DNA of 64,000 nucleotides from Litsea cubeba (Eukaryota; Streptophyta; Magnoliopsida; Laurales; Lauraceae): positions 155,033,354 through 155,097,353 of the forward strand of contig CM022945.1 in NCBI GenBank assembly GCA_012931725.1. Reading direction: 5' to 3'. The stretch's first letter is position 1. The number at the start of each line of letters is the position of its first letter. This document shows, in pieces, positions 23,119 to 34,903 of this stretch. The notes below the pieces were generated by a model. The model ran no database searches. It was not told the DNA's origin and was given only the letters and a program-made list of their open reading frames with translations. The position numbers were made by a program, and so were the translations under genes.

Positions 23119-24735
23119 TGTCACGGCCCGGACCCGATCAGAGAATAAACTAGATCCGGGGTGTGAATTTTAGGGCTAATTAAAAAAATTGCCCTTAATG
23201 CCCAAGGATCGAAGTCCGTTGTGAGGATTGTATAGTTGACCCTCATTAACAAATAATCAATGGGACTTGTCCGGTAAACACAATATTAAATCTGTAGGAA
23301 TATCAAAGCAAGTATGGATTTCATTCCATTATATATATTCAAGTTTCAAAAGATAAAACATATGAAGTTTATAAGCATCAGGACCATCCCAAAAACCTAG
23401 GTCCTGGTACAAAAGATATACAGTGCTAGAGTAGACAAATTCAAAAGATCAAAAACCCAAAAGATGAAATGAGGTAGCACGAAGAAAGATGTCCCCATAT
23501 AACGCGCACTAGTGCCGGGAGTGATGACGTTATGCTACATCATCGGCACCCCACTCTCGTACCTCGTCCTCCTCCCCCGGTTGAGGATCCTCTGGGATTG
23601 CCTCGGCATCAGGGTCGGCGTAATAGTAGTAGGTGTCGTCTGCACACCATGGAATAAAGAATCAATAATATGTTGGCAAGAAGATAAGCAATATACATTA
23701 TTCATAACATGTTTCAAAAGAGAATAAAGACAAGTACATGATTAAAGATGGCAAGGTACAAGCTAGGCATAAAGCATGAGTAGTTAAAGGAATCAAGTGA
23801 CTAGATAAATCCTAGCAAGATTACAAGAATAACCATCCGTGAAATGCAATGCCAAGCAAGAGGAGACTCCGAGGATGTCCTAGCCATCTCACGAGGGTAT
23901 AAGTGACGTCCGAACCGACTACGAATACCCAAAGTCTGGCTCTAGGGGGATCCTAGCTCTCGGTCCTAGGAATAGCAGCACGGTCCGAGCCCGCTACCAG
24001 TTATTCGCGCCATAGACGTCTTCCAAAGCCGACTGCCCACCCTAGTGTCCGGTAACCGGCCCACTTTATAATCATCAGTCTGCAGCTGGTCATGAATGCA
24101 AGATGATGATGATGGTTTGTACACGACACAAGTTTCAAGACAAATACACGGATATATTTCCAAGTACAAGGTAACAAGCTGAGGACTACTCCAAGTCAAG
24201 CCAAGATACAAGTTAAGTTCCAAATTCCATGAGTAGTCCTCTTTTCAAGTCTATCCACACGTGTTCATCAATACAAGACAAGGTACCTAAGGATACACTC
24301 TAAGTCCAGTCACATCCTAATTCTACAAGTTAAGTTACAAGTTATACAGTATACATGATTAGAGTGTACAAGATATGACAAGCTACGATACATGATTCAA
24401 GAGTCAATAGTGAAGAACAAACAATCCTAGGTCAAGAGTTGTCCACCGTGTACCGAACGTATCCCCAACGGAGTACGCATGGAGAATGAGTCAATGGTGT
24501 CCTAATTTGGTGGGCCCATGGTGTACGGAAGTTATTGGGCACCAATTAACTCAATTCCACACGCATTCGGCCAAGTTACATCAATATACGAAAAATCCCG
24601 GACAACCAACGAAGCACACCAAACCGAACATACTCCGTTTTCATTTCCCCCAATTGGTCATGCAAGGGTAGGGTCAATAAGTTCGAACCTAGAGTCCAAA
24701 TTAGGTTTACAATCCCTTTCCAAAAGAGATAAGGG
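23119..24735 (+). mobile_element. 3'-truncated Tekay/Del-like LTR
   Basis: It begins TGTCACGGCCCGGACCCGATC, the terminus style of plant Tekay/Del LTRs, and lies in the antisense gene of Tat copy 2. It contains no gene. It ends where a minus-strand Tat LTR begins at 24736. It is a different subfamily from the solo LTR at 25355-29096 (TGTCACGCCCCGAAACC on its minus strand). Confidence 0.55.
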
Positions 24736-25136
24736 TGATGGACCGCGCTCCCGATGCCCGGGTTCCTACCGAGGTCGGCGGACGTGGGAGTCCGTTTGGT
24801 TCCGACCCTTTCGTGACCGGGGGGCAAAAGGGCGTGCATCAACATTTCTTTTTTTTTTGGGTGTGCCAGATTTTCTATTTTACTTGGAATTGCAAGTGGT
24901 GATCCGGAGATCAACCTTCGCAAGTAAAAGGAAATCAACTTCTTTCAAGTTTTCCATTGCACATATATTTAAGAAAAGAGACATTTTCTTGATTTGCCGT
25001 GAAAGGCGATTTTTTTTGGCATTTATAGCCGATTTTGGCGTTTATAGCCGATTTTTGGCGTTTATAGCCAACTTTGGCGTTTATAGCCGATTTTGGCGTT
25101 TATAGCCGATTTACAATCCTTATCAACAATGAAGAC
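24736..25136 (-). mobile_element. Tat LTR D, 3' end only, minus strand
   Basis: This is the reverse complement of the last 400 bp of the Tat LTR. It starts TGATGGACCGCG (the CCATCA end) and runs through the GGCTATAAACGCC minisatellite to TCAACAATGAAGAC, where the assembly gap begins. Confidence 0.85.
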
Positions 25137-25236
25137 NNNNNNNNNNNNNNNNNNNNNNNNNNNNNNNNNNNNNNNNNNNNNNNNNNNNNNNNNNNNNNNN
25201 NNNNNNNNNNNNNNNNNNNNNNNNNNNNNNNNNNNN
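25137..25236. other. Assembly gap, 100 N
   Basis: Exactly 100 N, the usual placeholder for a gap of unknown size. The true distance between LTR D and the gag fragment, and even their adjacency, is not established. Confidence 0.95.
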
Positions 25237-25354
25237 CTTCTTCTCATCAACTCTTTGTGGCTCAACGTGGTTGATTCCACTGGAGTAATGAGAGGTGCTG
25301 AGTCAGCATTTTTTCTTGTATAGCCTCTAGTCTTCTTCATCATCAGACCAGGAT
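25237..25354 (-). pseudogene. Tat gag fragment (inverted), left part
   Basis: Reverse complement of the acidic gag region equivalent to about 46090-46210. It continues at 29102 after the solo-LTR insertion. The last five bases (AGGAT) are the left copy of the target duplication. Confidence 0.85.
25350..25354. repeat. Target-site duplication, left (AGGAT)
   Basis: AGGAT flanks the solo LTR on both sides (25350-25354 and 29097-29101). Removing the insert and one copy restores the gag sequence CCAGGATCC seen elsewhere, for example on the minus strand at 61926-61934. Confidence 0.9.
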
Positions 25355-28300
25355 TGTAAGATCCCGACCCCATTCTTTTGTTTAGTATTGTTTTAATCGT
25401 GGTTGGCTTTTTTAAGTGAGATTTGATTTAGTTTGACTTGTTTTTGAGTTCGACTGGATTTTCCATAACCTTGGAGATTTTTAAGGACCGTTGACTTTGG
25501 TTTGACCCCCGGTCCATATATTTGTATTTTTATGAGAAATTACTTTTCATTTCTAAAAATTCTGGATTTGACGTATTTGACTCATTTGATGAAGTTTAAC
25601 AACTTCATGTTTTGACCATTTTGATTTGATGATCAGAAAATGCGTTTTTCGAGAAAAAGGGCAAAACTGACCTTTTACACTAAATCTGTCCATGAATTTC
25701 GAAAATTTCAGATTTGGGGAAAATATACTTTTTGGAAAGTTATTTCCCTGATCGTTTTTGTCTTCTTCGTCATTTTCGTTCGGGGCCCACAAATGTGAGT
25801 TTCAGCCTTGTGAAGATTGGGGCCCACAAACCCATCTTATAAGAAGGGAACCCATCTTCTTCTCCTTCATTTCGTTTCCAGCAAGAGTGGAAGGGTTTTT
25901 CCCTCTTCCCTCTACTCTTTCTCTCTCTTCTGAATCACCTATCTCATGGAGTTTTCCTGGAGGATTGATCTCCTAGGGCTTTCTCCTCCATTCAAGCTTT
26001 CCAAAGCCCTATTTTCAAGATTTTTGAGCTAGAGCAAGGCTCTCATCTAAGCTCTTCTTCTTTGTTCGGATTTCTCAAGGTTTGCAATGGCTTTCCAAAC
26101 TTTAGATCTCTGTTCTCCTTTTCATTTAGAGTGTTTTTCATCACTCATGCAATGGGTTTTCATGAAGATTGGAAAATGGTTGGTTTTCTAGGGTTTTATT
26201 CATGAGCTATTTGGGGGTTTTGTGATTTTGGGAGCTTGAGAACCCTAGAGCATGGTTGAAGAGCATCCTAGCTTTCATTGTGGCTTGAGGCAAGTGAATT
26301 TTACAACTAATATGATGATTTATCTCATTTGGTTTCATTTCATGGCTTCTCCTTCTTATGATTTAATCCCTTTGATTTATGGTTTTACTTTGATAAATGA
26401 ACCAATGTTGTTGGATTTCCATTTATGTATGGTCTTACAATGTATTGGAAGTTTGCTTCATCTTGGTCATGTAGAAAATTTGATTTCCTTGTGTTAAGAG
26501 TTGGGTTCAAAGAAATGGGGAGAAACTTTGTTTTAAAAAGTGATTGTTGGTTAATTGGGTTGATATGGAATGGTGATTGATGAGTTTGGAAGGTCAAGGA
26601 AGGGCCCAACAATTCTTGGAAATTAGCATGAAGAAAAAGAATCAAAAGAATCAAAAAAAGAAGGAAAAAATGCAAGGAACTGCACTGCCGGCTGGACTGG
26701 GCAGGCCCAGTCCGCTCGAGCGACCCACTGGGCCGCTCGAGCGACCCAGACACTGTTTGGGCTCCGTTCGAGCGGACCTGGGTTCGCTCGAGCGAGGCCC
26801 GGCTCAGCCTGGGTTCTGGCTCGGGCCCGAGTTTGGATATTTTTGTGGGCCTTATTGTTGGGGCTCCTGGGCCTGATTCAAGTCAGCTTTTGGGCCATTT
26901 CAAGACCTGATGTTGGGTCATTTTGGGGCCTGAGAGTGGACTGCTATAAACATATTTTGTTGGCCTGGTTGTGGTTAGTTTTGGGCTGTCTTTAAAGTTT
27001 GTTTGTGGGCCATTCAAGTTTGGTTTTGGGCTGTTTTTTAAGACCTGTTTTGTAGGTCATTCAAAGATTAGTTTTGGGCTGATTTTAAGAATTTGTTTGT
27101 GGGCCATTCAAGGAATAGTTTTGGACTGTTTTAAGGATTGTTTTGAGCCATGTTAAAGGGCTGTTTTGGGTTAAATGAGTAGACTGTTTGGGCTCGGTTT
27201 AAGGCCAGCTATGGGCCTGTTTTTAAGAGTTTTGACATTACTTTTGATTCTTGGAAATTTGTGAAATGGGAATGATGTGAGAATGAGTGTATGTGAAATT
27301 ACCCGGGATCGTTCGAGTCTCAATGCGCACTTTATCATTTAAATATTATGGATTTTCATTGGCATCAAACGCACTTTTTATTAATCAATGTTTAAAGGTT
27401 AAATGTGCATTGAGATGGTTCCTTGGCAAGGCATTAAGTCATTCTCCACTATCCATTCCATTCAAGTCAGAACATGTATTTGTATTTGTATTCATGGGTA
27501 AACTAATTTAAATAGCATCGGTGATTTGTTATAAAATCATGTGTTTTCCCATGTTCGAAAGGTTGATCGTATGATTTTATACAAATCACTTTGATGTGTA
27601 TTTGAACGGTTTACCATGGATATTCGTATGTTTTTCTCCGATTCGATTTGAAAAGAGATTGGAGTATGTTCGTCACATTCGGGATTTCTTCGATGAGACG
27701 ATTGTTTTGATAAGGCTAGTATTTGAAAATAAAAACCTTGAGGCAAGACGGGGCCAGAGCTTTGTAGTGCGAGCCCATGAGCCAAAGAGGCTATGATTTT
27801 CGAAAATAAAACCTCGAGGCAAGACGGGGCCAGAGCTATGTGGTGTGAGCCCCTGAGCCAAAGGGATTAGTATTATGGTTTGATTCGTATCGGTTCGAGT
27901 TTTGAAAACTAAAGGCACCACTAGGCTTAGGTCACCTTGTCGGGCTGATCACCCGGCTTGGGATCTTTAATTTGTCCGCCAGCTGCAGCTTGGATTCCGT
28001 CGGTACCGACCATGGCAACGGTTTTTATCTGCCGGTCCCATTTGTATGGCTACGGTTCTGATTTTTGATCTGCCGGTCCCATTTGTATGGCTACGGTGCT
28101 GATCCTATTTCCGGTCCCACATTTAGTGGCTTCGGTTCTGTGTGCTCTTGTTACTTCGGTAATAGGAGAATTAGCTATGTGTGGTTGCCAGTGTTTTATC
28201 TGCATATTACTTTGTTTTACGATTCTTGTGGGTTATACTTTTTATGTTTTGATTTGGTTAATGTTCGATATCAATCATTTATCATATTGTCGCTATTATT

Positions 28301-29096
28301 CAGATTTGAAATGTATTTCCGACGATTAAATGTTTTATGCAGGCTTTTATATCTTTTCGAGATATTCGTACATCTGACATTGTTCTTTTACTTATTTTGA
28401 TATTTATGTTCGGTCGTTCGTTCGATCGTTTTAGCATGCTTTATTGTCATTATTGTTTAGCCTATTTATTCGATTTTACGATGATTTCATCAGGTTTTAC
28501 GAGTGTGCTTTGCTTTCATATTATTTGTGTATTTGCTTGCCAGACCGTCGTGTCTGACCCTTTTTGTTTGGTGCCAGTTTCTTCTCTTTCTGGTTTTAGG
28601 TGTTTGATCAGAGGAGGCTGGGGACCGCCGGTCTGACGTGAGAGGCTGCCCATTGATATCATCTAGATGTCAAGTTTGGCACCGGAGTTCATATCAAATC
28701 TTTGAGGGTAGTATTTCTATTAGTTGGATATATTGTTGTATGGCTTTATTAGCCTTTTTATTGGGTTTGTAATTAAGACACTTGTTAATTGTACTCTGAA
28801 TATGTGGGAATTAATTAGTCTGTTACTACCAGCTCAGTGTGCTCTGATGTATGATTTATGCCAGTCTGTTAATTTGATGGCTTTTTTATATTGGTTGCAG
28901 CGACACGGAACCCGATGGCCACGGATTCCGAGTCGTAACACCATGTGTAGCTTCCGCGAAAATAACTCTGATTGTGATGGAATTTGTTTATCCTCATTCA
29001 CGCGGATCTTGGGAACTATGACAAAAGTTTCAAATTATCCCAAAATTTCGCACTCCGGGATCGGTTCACTGCAGGGCCCGGTTTCGGGGCGTGACA
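25355..29096 (-). mobile_element. Solo LTR, Tekay/Del-like, 3,742 bp
   Basis: On the minus strand it starts TGTCACGCCCCGAAACC and ends GATCTTACA, within a perfect 5-bp target duplication. It has no coding frame of note, no primer site and no second LTR, so it is best read as a solo LTR left by LTR-LTR recombination. It contains the CGCTCGAGCG motif cluster and blocks shared with 7927-10770. The insertion is in an already inverted Tat gag and so is younger than that fragment. Confidence 0.8.
26713..26794. repeat. CGCTCGAGCG motif cluster in solo LTR
   Basis: Perfect 10-bp palindromes CGCTCGAGCG lie at 26713, 26734 and 26785, with a near copy (CCGTTCGAGCGG) at about 26764, each joined by GACCCA/GGGCC words. 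This is the same style as the GTCGAC motifs in the copia LTR. Confidence 0.8.
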
Positions 29097-29101
29097 AGGA
29101 T
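29097..29101. repeat. Target-site duplication, right (AGGAT)
   Basis: Right copy of the AGGAT duplication bounding the solo LTR. Confidence 0.9.
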
Positions 29102-31245
29102 CCTTGTGGCTGTAGGGGGTTATACCAGATTACTGGCATAAGATGAGACTCAGGAACCCATTCTTCATCGGAGAGATATTCTCCTGTTTCAAGGGACTCC
29201 TCCCACTCATCTGTGTAGTTGGATTCGAATCCATCATCGGTGTCGCTGGACTCGTATCCATCAATGGAGAATCCAACTACCGAATTGCAAGAGTATGATG
29301 CCTCCTGCATGGCTTCTTTGAATCGAGGTGGCATGAAATCACTGAGAGTGAATTTTCTTACCCCCTTTGAAGTCTCTGGAAGGGATATTTTTGTTGCCTC
29401 CAGTAAAACGGTAGAGGAAGCCTCTCCCTTTTCTTTGACCTCTAGTTTTGGCTGGGTCTTCTCTTGCCGTTAGAGCTTGAGGAGATGTTTCCTAGCCTGC
29501 CTTCGCTGTTGAGCTGTAGGCTTTGTTTTCACGACCTCCCAATTTTCATCTTCCAGGAGATCGGATGTACCCATATCGGTTGTCCATCTGGTGTCGGGTA
29601 AGGAACCAGTTCCTCGGACGCTTGGATTGAGTTTATCACCTTGAAGGAAGTAGTGATCTTTTTCTTCGGTGATTTTGATGTTTGTCCACATGTCACCATG
29701 TTGACGGAGGTAGGCCCATAGTTTTTGTCAAAGGTGATGACTCCGTTTTTCCACATCTCGTTTATTTTCTCCCTCACAATGAAGCATTGATTGAGAGGAT
29801 GTGAGATCATCTGGTGGTTTGGACAGTACCGAGGATCGTTGGTTTTGCCAACATCACCCGGTCTTTTTGGTTCAGGCAAGGTGAGCTTACCGTTTGCCAC
29901 AAGAGCCCCGAAGATTTCATCAACATCTTCATCAAACGGGTATTTCTTCTCTACTCGTTCTTTGAAGGCATCTGAGAGTTCAGGTCTCTTACCAGCAACT
30001 TTATTTTCAGCTTTCTTTGGTGGCTAAGGAGCTGACTTGGTCTGCACATTGAGGACCTCTTTCTTCTTTGGTTTAGAGGTTGCAATGGCGGTTGGCTCTT
30101 TCTTGATGATTTCTGACTGTTGAGGTCTTTAATCACCGTTTCAGCTTCCATGGAAGCTTCTAGGAGTTCTCCAGGTTTTTTGATTTGTTGCCGATGATCA
30201 TGGAGCGGATTCTGGCTCTCATGTTGTTTCGGCAAATGTCGACTAGCGACGCTTGTGGCAATACATCAGAGCATTTGTATGCCATTGCTTTCCACTTATG
30301 AATGAAGTCATATGTTGATTCATTCTCCCCCTGTTTTAGGCTGCACAGCTGAGCCATAGTAGCGGGATGATCCTCACCTTTGAAGTGAGTTAGGAAGCGT
30401 GTCTCTAGCATGGCCCAGTTTTGGATTGAGTCCTCCGGCAGAGTGGAGTACCAATCGAAGGCCGTACCTTTTAGGGTACTTGCAAAGAGGCGGATCTTGA
30501 GTGCATCTTGATCCGCGATAGCTCCCGTCAGGATTTTGAAGTGGATGACGTGCTATCTGACTGATCCTTTCCCCGTATATGTTTGGAGAGTAGGATGCTT
30601 GAATTTGGTGGGGAACGGGACCGAGTCCATCCATAAGGGATATGGTGGCTTGATCCCATGCTCCTTGAGTATATCCTCTTCTTTTTCTTTGGCGAGGATA
30701 CTGTCTACGTCCTTTTTGGTAAGGGCGCGTGACTCATTTTCTTCTCCATTTACCCCATCATCTTGATGATTCGGAGGAGGTTCATTGTTCGCCTGATTTT
30801 GGAAGGCGAGGAGAAGGTTTTCCATCAGAGCTTCATCCTCTGCTGGCCCTGTTCCAACTGCTGGATGCGGGTGATCGCATCTTCTGGAGGTGGATTGCGG
30901 GGTGGTGGCTCAGAATTTGTAGCCAAGACATTCATCCTTCGTGATTCGAACGAAGAAACTGTCCTGGTGACTGAGCTGGGGCTCATTCTTTTGAAGAAGA
31001 GCTTGAGGAAGGATCACCTGCTGTCCTTTGCTTGAAGGAGCAGGGGATTCTTCTAAATGTCTTCTTGTCCTGGAGACGATGCAGGTCATCGGACGTCGGA
31101 CATGGATTTTTGTTGCTGATTTTTTGCGCCTTCTGGTTCTTGGAGGGAGCAGTTTGTTCCTTGAGAAGTGGAATGGTCCCAGCGTCCCAAAGATGATAGT
31201 CCGGGGAGTCGAGGTCGACCCGGAGTTCAGAGAGTTGCCGAGGGA
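29102..31245 (-). pseudogene. Tat gag pseudogene (inverted), main part
   Basis: Reading leftwards from 31245 it matches Tat gag from equivalent position 43252 to 46090 of the plus copy. It includes the capsid region (about 30640-30170), the zinc-finger region CPNHQMISHPLNQC (about 29830-29790) and the acidic stretch (29330-29100). A deletion of about 0.7 kb near 31150 joins equivalents of 43345 and 44060, and other indels break the frame. It stops at the start of a plus-strand LTR, an inverted junction. Confidence 0.85.
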
Positions 31246-33498
31246 TGTTGACACCAAAAATGTCACTTTGCCTTTTCAAGATCCAAAGAGCTACATGAAG
31301 TCGCAACCTGCCATAAATAGGCAATGCTGCTTCCAAAAATCAAAATCTTGTCAGAATCATACAAAAACTGCAAGATTCTTCCAGACAGCCAAAAGAGGAG
31401 TATACAAGAAGTTTCGGGCCATTTCAAAATCATTTGGCCTAACTTCGCTTCTCCGACAGCCGAAAAGGAGCTCTCAGTGACAAAAGCTCTTCGGGACCAT
31501 GGTTTCCAAGACAGAGCCTATGGATCATCTTAAAATGACTCCAATAGGTTCCCTGTCAAATTTCAAGTCAATCGGACATCGATTGACCGCACATCAAACC
31601 GCGACATCTTCATCGCGACAAAAAGCAAGTCTACAGGTGATAGGACCCCAACGGCTTCGAAACTCAAACAAAAGCCTATGGTTGGTCTTATTTATTGCTC
31701 AGGAGGCTTCACACAAATTTCAGGTCATTCCGACATCGTTGGCCCAGTTTCAGCTTCTGACGGAAAATCGGCAGCTCTGCGCGACAAAGTCTTCGGCTTT
31801 CTCAGGAAATTGGAAACTTTGCAAAATAAAATGCAAGGATTCTCATCAGGTTTCCTACAAAGAAATTAGGCCAATAAATGGTCAAAATGTCAAGAAAAGC
31901 ACAGAAGAAAAAAGAATCGAAAAACAGCAAAAACGGACGCAAAACGGGACACGAAAGGGGGAAAACCCCCCCAGGGTCGCAGACCCCTGCGACCCTGGGC
32001 CAAGGGTCGCCGGCGACCTTGGAACCCGGGGTCGCCGGGAAAGCCCCGGAAACCCCGGTTTTCGCCGTTTTTTTCGCGATTCGAGGAGCCCAGCCTCTGG
32101 TACTTTCCAAAATTCATGCTTTTGAGACACCAAGTCCTCTGACATCCGTCCAAAACACGGGTAAATCATCAAGAGTATCGAAAACAATATTGATCGCCAC
32201 CCGGTCAACCAAAAAAATGTGCTTTCTACCCACCGACCGATCGAGAAATCGACAGGACAGATGGCACCGACCCGCTGTTGGCAACAAACACCTGAAATTA
32301 CATGATCATCTGATGTCGATCTACATGAAGATCCATCGATGATCATCAACAGAAGAATCTCAAAAGATGTGGCACGGCCCGCGACTCTTCAGCTGCTCGG
32401 CGACCACTTAATGCGATTAATTGACTAGCTTTATTACAGTCATTAATCCATTTCTTTGGACGGCCCAATCAGAAGCAAGCATTCGGGAGTTACAAGTCAA
32501 GAGATTCATGGCATTTAACCCATGAAACTCCTCCCATCATGGCGATTAAAGGCGATTAAATGCCCTCAATCTCCTCCGGCCAATCAGAAGCCAAGAAAAA
32601 GGAGTTACAAAATAAATAATTCAATTTTGTAACTCCTCCCATTATGCGGCTTAATGACAATAAAAGCCCATAAACCCTCCTAAAAGGCTACCTAAAAGCC
32701 TATAAATAGGAGGGCTCTCCAAGAAGAACAAAAACACAACATCAACAGACAGCAGACAGAAATCCAGAGAAAGGAAAAAGAGAAAACTCTGCGGAAATTC
32801 TACACCGGCCACCGCAAAGGTGACAAAAGTCCCTTGGGGGGTACCCCCCGCCCCAAGGTCCTTGCCTTCTCCTCCTGCCTCCAATGGCTTAGATATGGCT
32901 TTTCAGCCCGTCTACTCGGCTTTTTATTGGACATAGGACCTTCCTTTGGTCTTTGTCCTCTAAAAACCCGAGGTTATAGCCAAGCCAAGCGAATCAATAG
33001 CATCCTGTTCTCATCTGCATGGATGATGGCGAAGCCCACATATGGCTTGCGACCGTCAATCTAAACGAGTCCCCCACAATCTCCTGAGAAGTTAGATCCT
33101 CCTTTTCTTGCTTTTCATTGTAGTTTGTATTTTTTTCAAAAGAGACAAAATCACAATTCTTGTCTTTCATTGTTGATAAGGATTGTAAATCGGCTATAAA
33201 CGCCGAAAATAGGCTATAAACGCCAAAAATCGGCTATAAAGCCAAAATCGGCTATAAATGCCAAAAATATCGCCTTTCACGGCAAATCAAGAAAAATGTC
33301 TCTTTTCTTAAATATATGTGCAATGGAAAACTTGAAAGAAGTTGATTTCCTTTTTACTTGCGAAGGTTGATCTCCGGATCACCACTTGCAATTCCAAGTA
33401 AAAATAGAAAATCTGGCACACCCCACAAAAAAAAGAAATGTTGATGCACGCCCCTTTTGCCACCCGGTTACGAAAGGGTCAGAACCAAACGGAATCCC
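31246..33498 (+). mobile_element. Tat LTR B, 3' end truncated
   Basis: Starts TGTTGACACC like LTRs A and C and keeps the hairpin, the TATA box (32701-32708) and the minisatellite (about 33190-33270). It lacks about the last 58 bp because copia sequence starts at 33498. Orientation and order make it a candidate 5' LTR of the Tat copy whose interior resumes at 42313. The flank sequences give no matching target duplication. Confidence 0.85.
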
Positions 33499-34658
33499 AT
33501 TGAGCAACCTGATGGTTTTCTCATCAGCAAAAATTCAGATCTAGTGTGCAAGTTGAAAAAGGCTCTTTATGGACTGAAACAAGCGCCAAGGGCATGGTAT
33601 GCAAGGCTGGATCTCTATCTCCGCAAGATCGGTTTTGGAAAAGGAATGGTTGATAGCAATCTATATGTCAAAACTGAGTTAAGCAAACAGCTGGTTGTCA
33701 TTGTTTATGTTGATGACATAATCTTTGGTGGCAATGATGAGGAGATGTGCAGGAATTTTGCAGAAGAGATGAAGAAAGAATTTGAGATGTCAATGCTTGG
33801 AGAACTAAAGTTCTTTCTTGGTTTACAAGTGCAGCAGCTGAAACATGGTATCTTCATATCACAAATGAAGTACATTAAGGAAATGCTGAAACAGTTCAAT
33901 ATGGAAGACAGCAAGCCAGTGAGCACACCAATGTCAACGAACACGAAGCTTAGCAAAGATGATAAGGCCCCGTCCATTGATCATACCACCTATCGCTCTA
34001 TGATAGGAAGCTTGCTCTACTTGACTGCTACAAGACCAGATCTTCTACAAGCAGTATGTATGGTTGCATGTTTTCAAGCAGCACCAACTGAAACGCACCT
34101 TACAGCAGTGAAAAAATCTTTCGATATCTGAAAGGTACTATGGAGCTTGGTATCTGGTATCCCAAAGGCAAATCCTTCACTCTTGTTGCATATTCTGATG
34201 CCGATTGGGCGGGATGCGTAGATGATCGCAAGAGTACTAGCGGCGGCGCATTTTATCTTGGAGAAAGATTAGTTGCTTGGCATAGTAAGAAGCAAGACTC
34301 AGTATCCCTTTCGACAGCGGAAGCGGAATATATTGCAGCGGCAACTTGTTGTACGCAAGTGTTATGGATACGGCAAATGCTCTCTGATCTAGGAGTTCCT
34401 ACAACGGATCCTACGCCGATCCTATGTGACAACACGAGTGCAATTCATATATCTAAGAATCCTGTTCAGCACTCTCGAACAAAGCATGTAGCAATTCGTT
34501 ATCATTTTCTTAAAGATAAAGTTGCTGATGGAGAGGTCAAGTTGGAGTATGTTCCAACAACTGAGCAAGTAGCTGATATTTTCATGAAACCTCTGCCAAA
34601 GGAAGTCTTCGAGTATCTCCGGAAAAAGTTAGGAGTTACTCACTCTCCTAAACCGTAG
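33498..34658 (+). pseudogene. Copia RT-RNase H fragment (5'-truncated pol)
   Basis: Starts inside the reverse transcriptase at IEQPDGFLIS and contains VIVYVDDIIFGG, the domain end, then RNase H (YSDADWAGCVDDRKSTSGG, STAEAEYIAA) to a stop at 34658. It is about 98-99% identical in protein to 39786-40942. It even shares the one-base loss after TAVKK (about 34107) that separates RT and RNase H, so one copy derives from the other or both from the same parent. Confidence 0.9.
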
Positions 34659-34891
34659 GAGTTGTGCTTGAAAGGGGGAGCAATGCATTCATTGAATATC
34701 CTATTCGCTCCTCGGTTTGGTCCCTTTGGACTTGTTGTCAAAGGGGGAGAGATGTTATGCTATGATAGCAAGGAGAGATGTTATGCTATGAAAGCTAGGG
34801 GAGATTGTTGACAGTGCATGGTTGTTATTTCAGAATTTCAGAATTGGTTCCAAGTGAGTGTTGAAGTTCCAATAGTGTTGCCAACAATTCC

Positions 34892-34902
34892 AAAGGGGGA
34901 GA
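34892..34902 (+). other. Copia polypurine tract before the left LTR
   Basis: AAAGGGGGAGA followed by T and the LTR start TGTTGGAA. Related AAAGGGGGAG words occur earlier in the same untranslated stretch (about 34671, 34741 and 34796). Confidence 0.75.
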
Positions 34903-34903
34903 T

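Noticed and set aside
23510..23660. Possible small coding exon in the truncated LTR (Tyr-, Pro-rich)
   Set aside because: Tekay-like LTRs often contain such GC-richer patches; no start, splice or conserved frame is visible.
28065..28636. Hydrophobic frames in the solo LTR that look like membrane proteins
   Set aside because: They lie inside a defined LTR with target duplication, in T-rich sequence, without homologous frame in the related LTR at 7927-10770.
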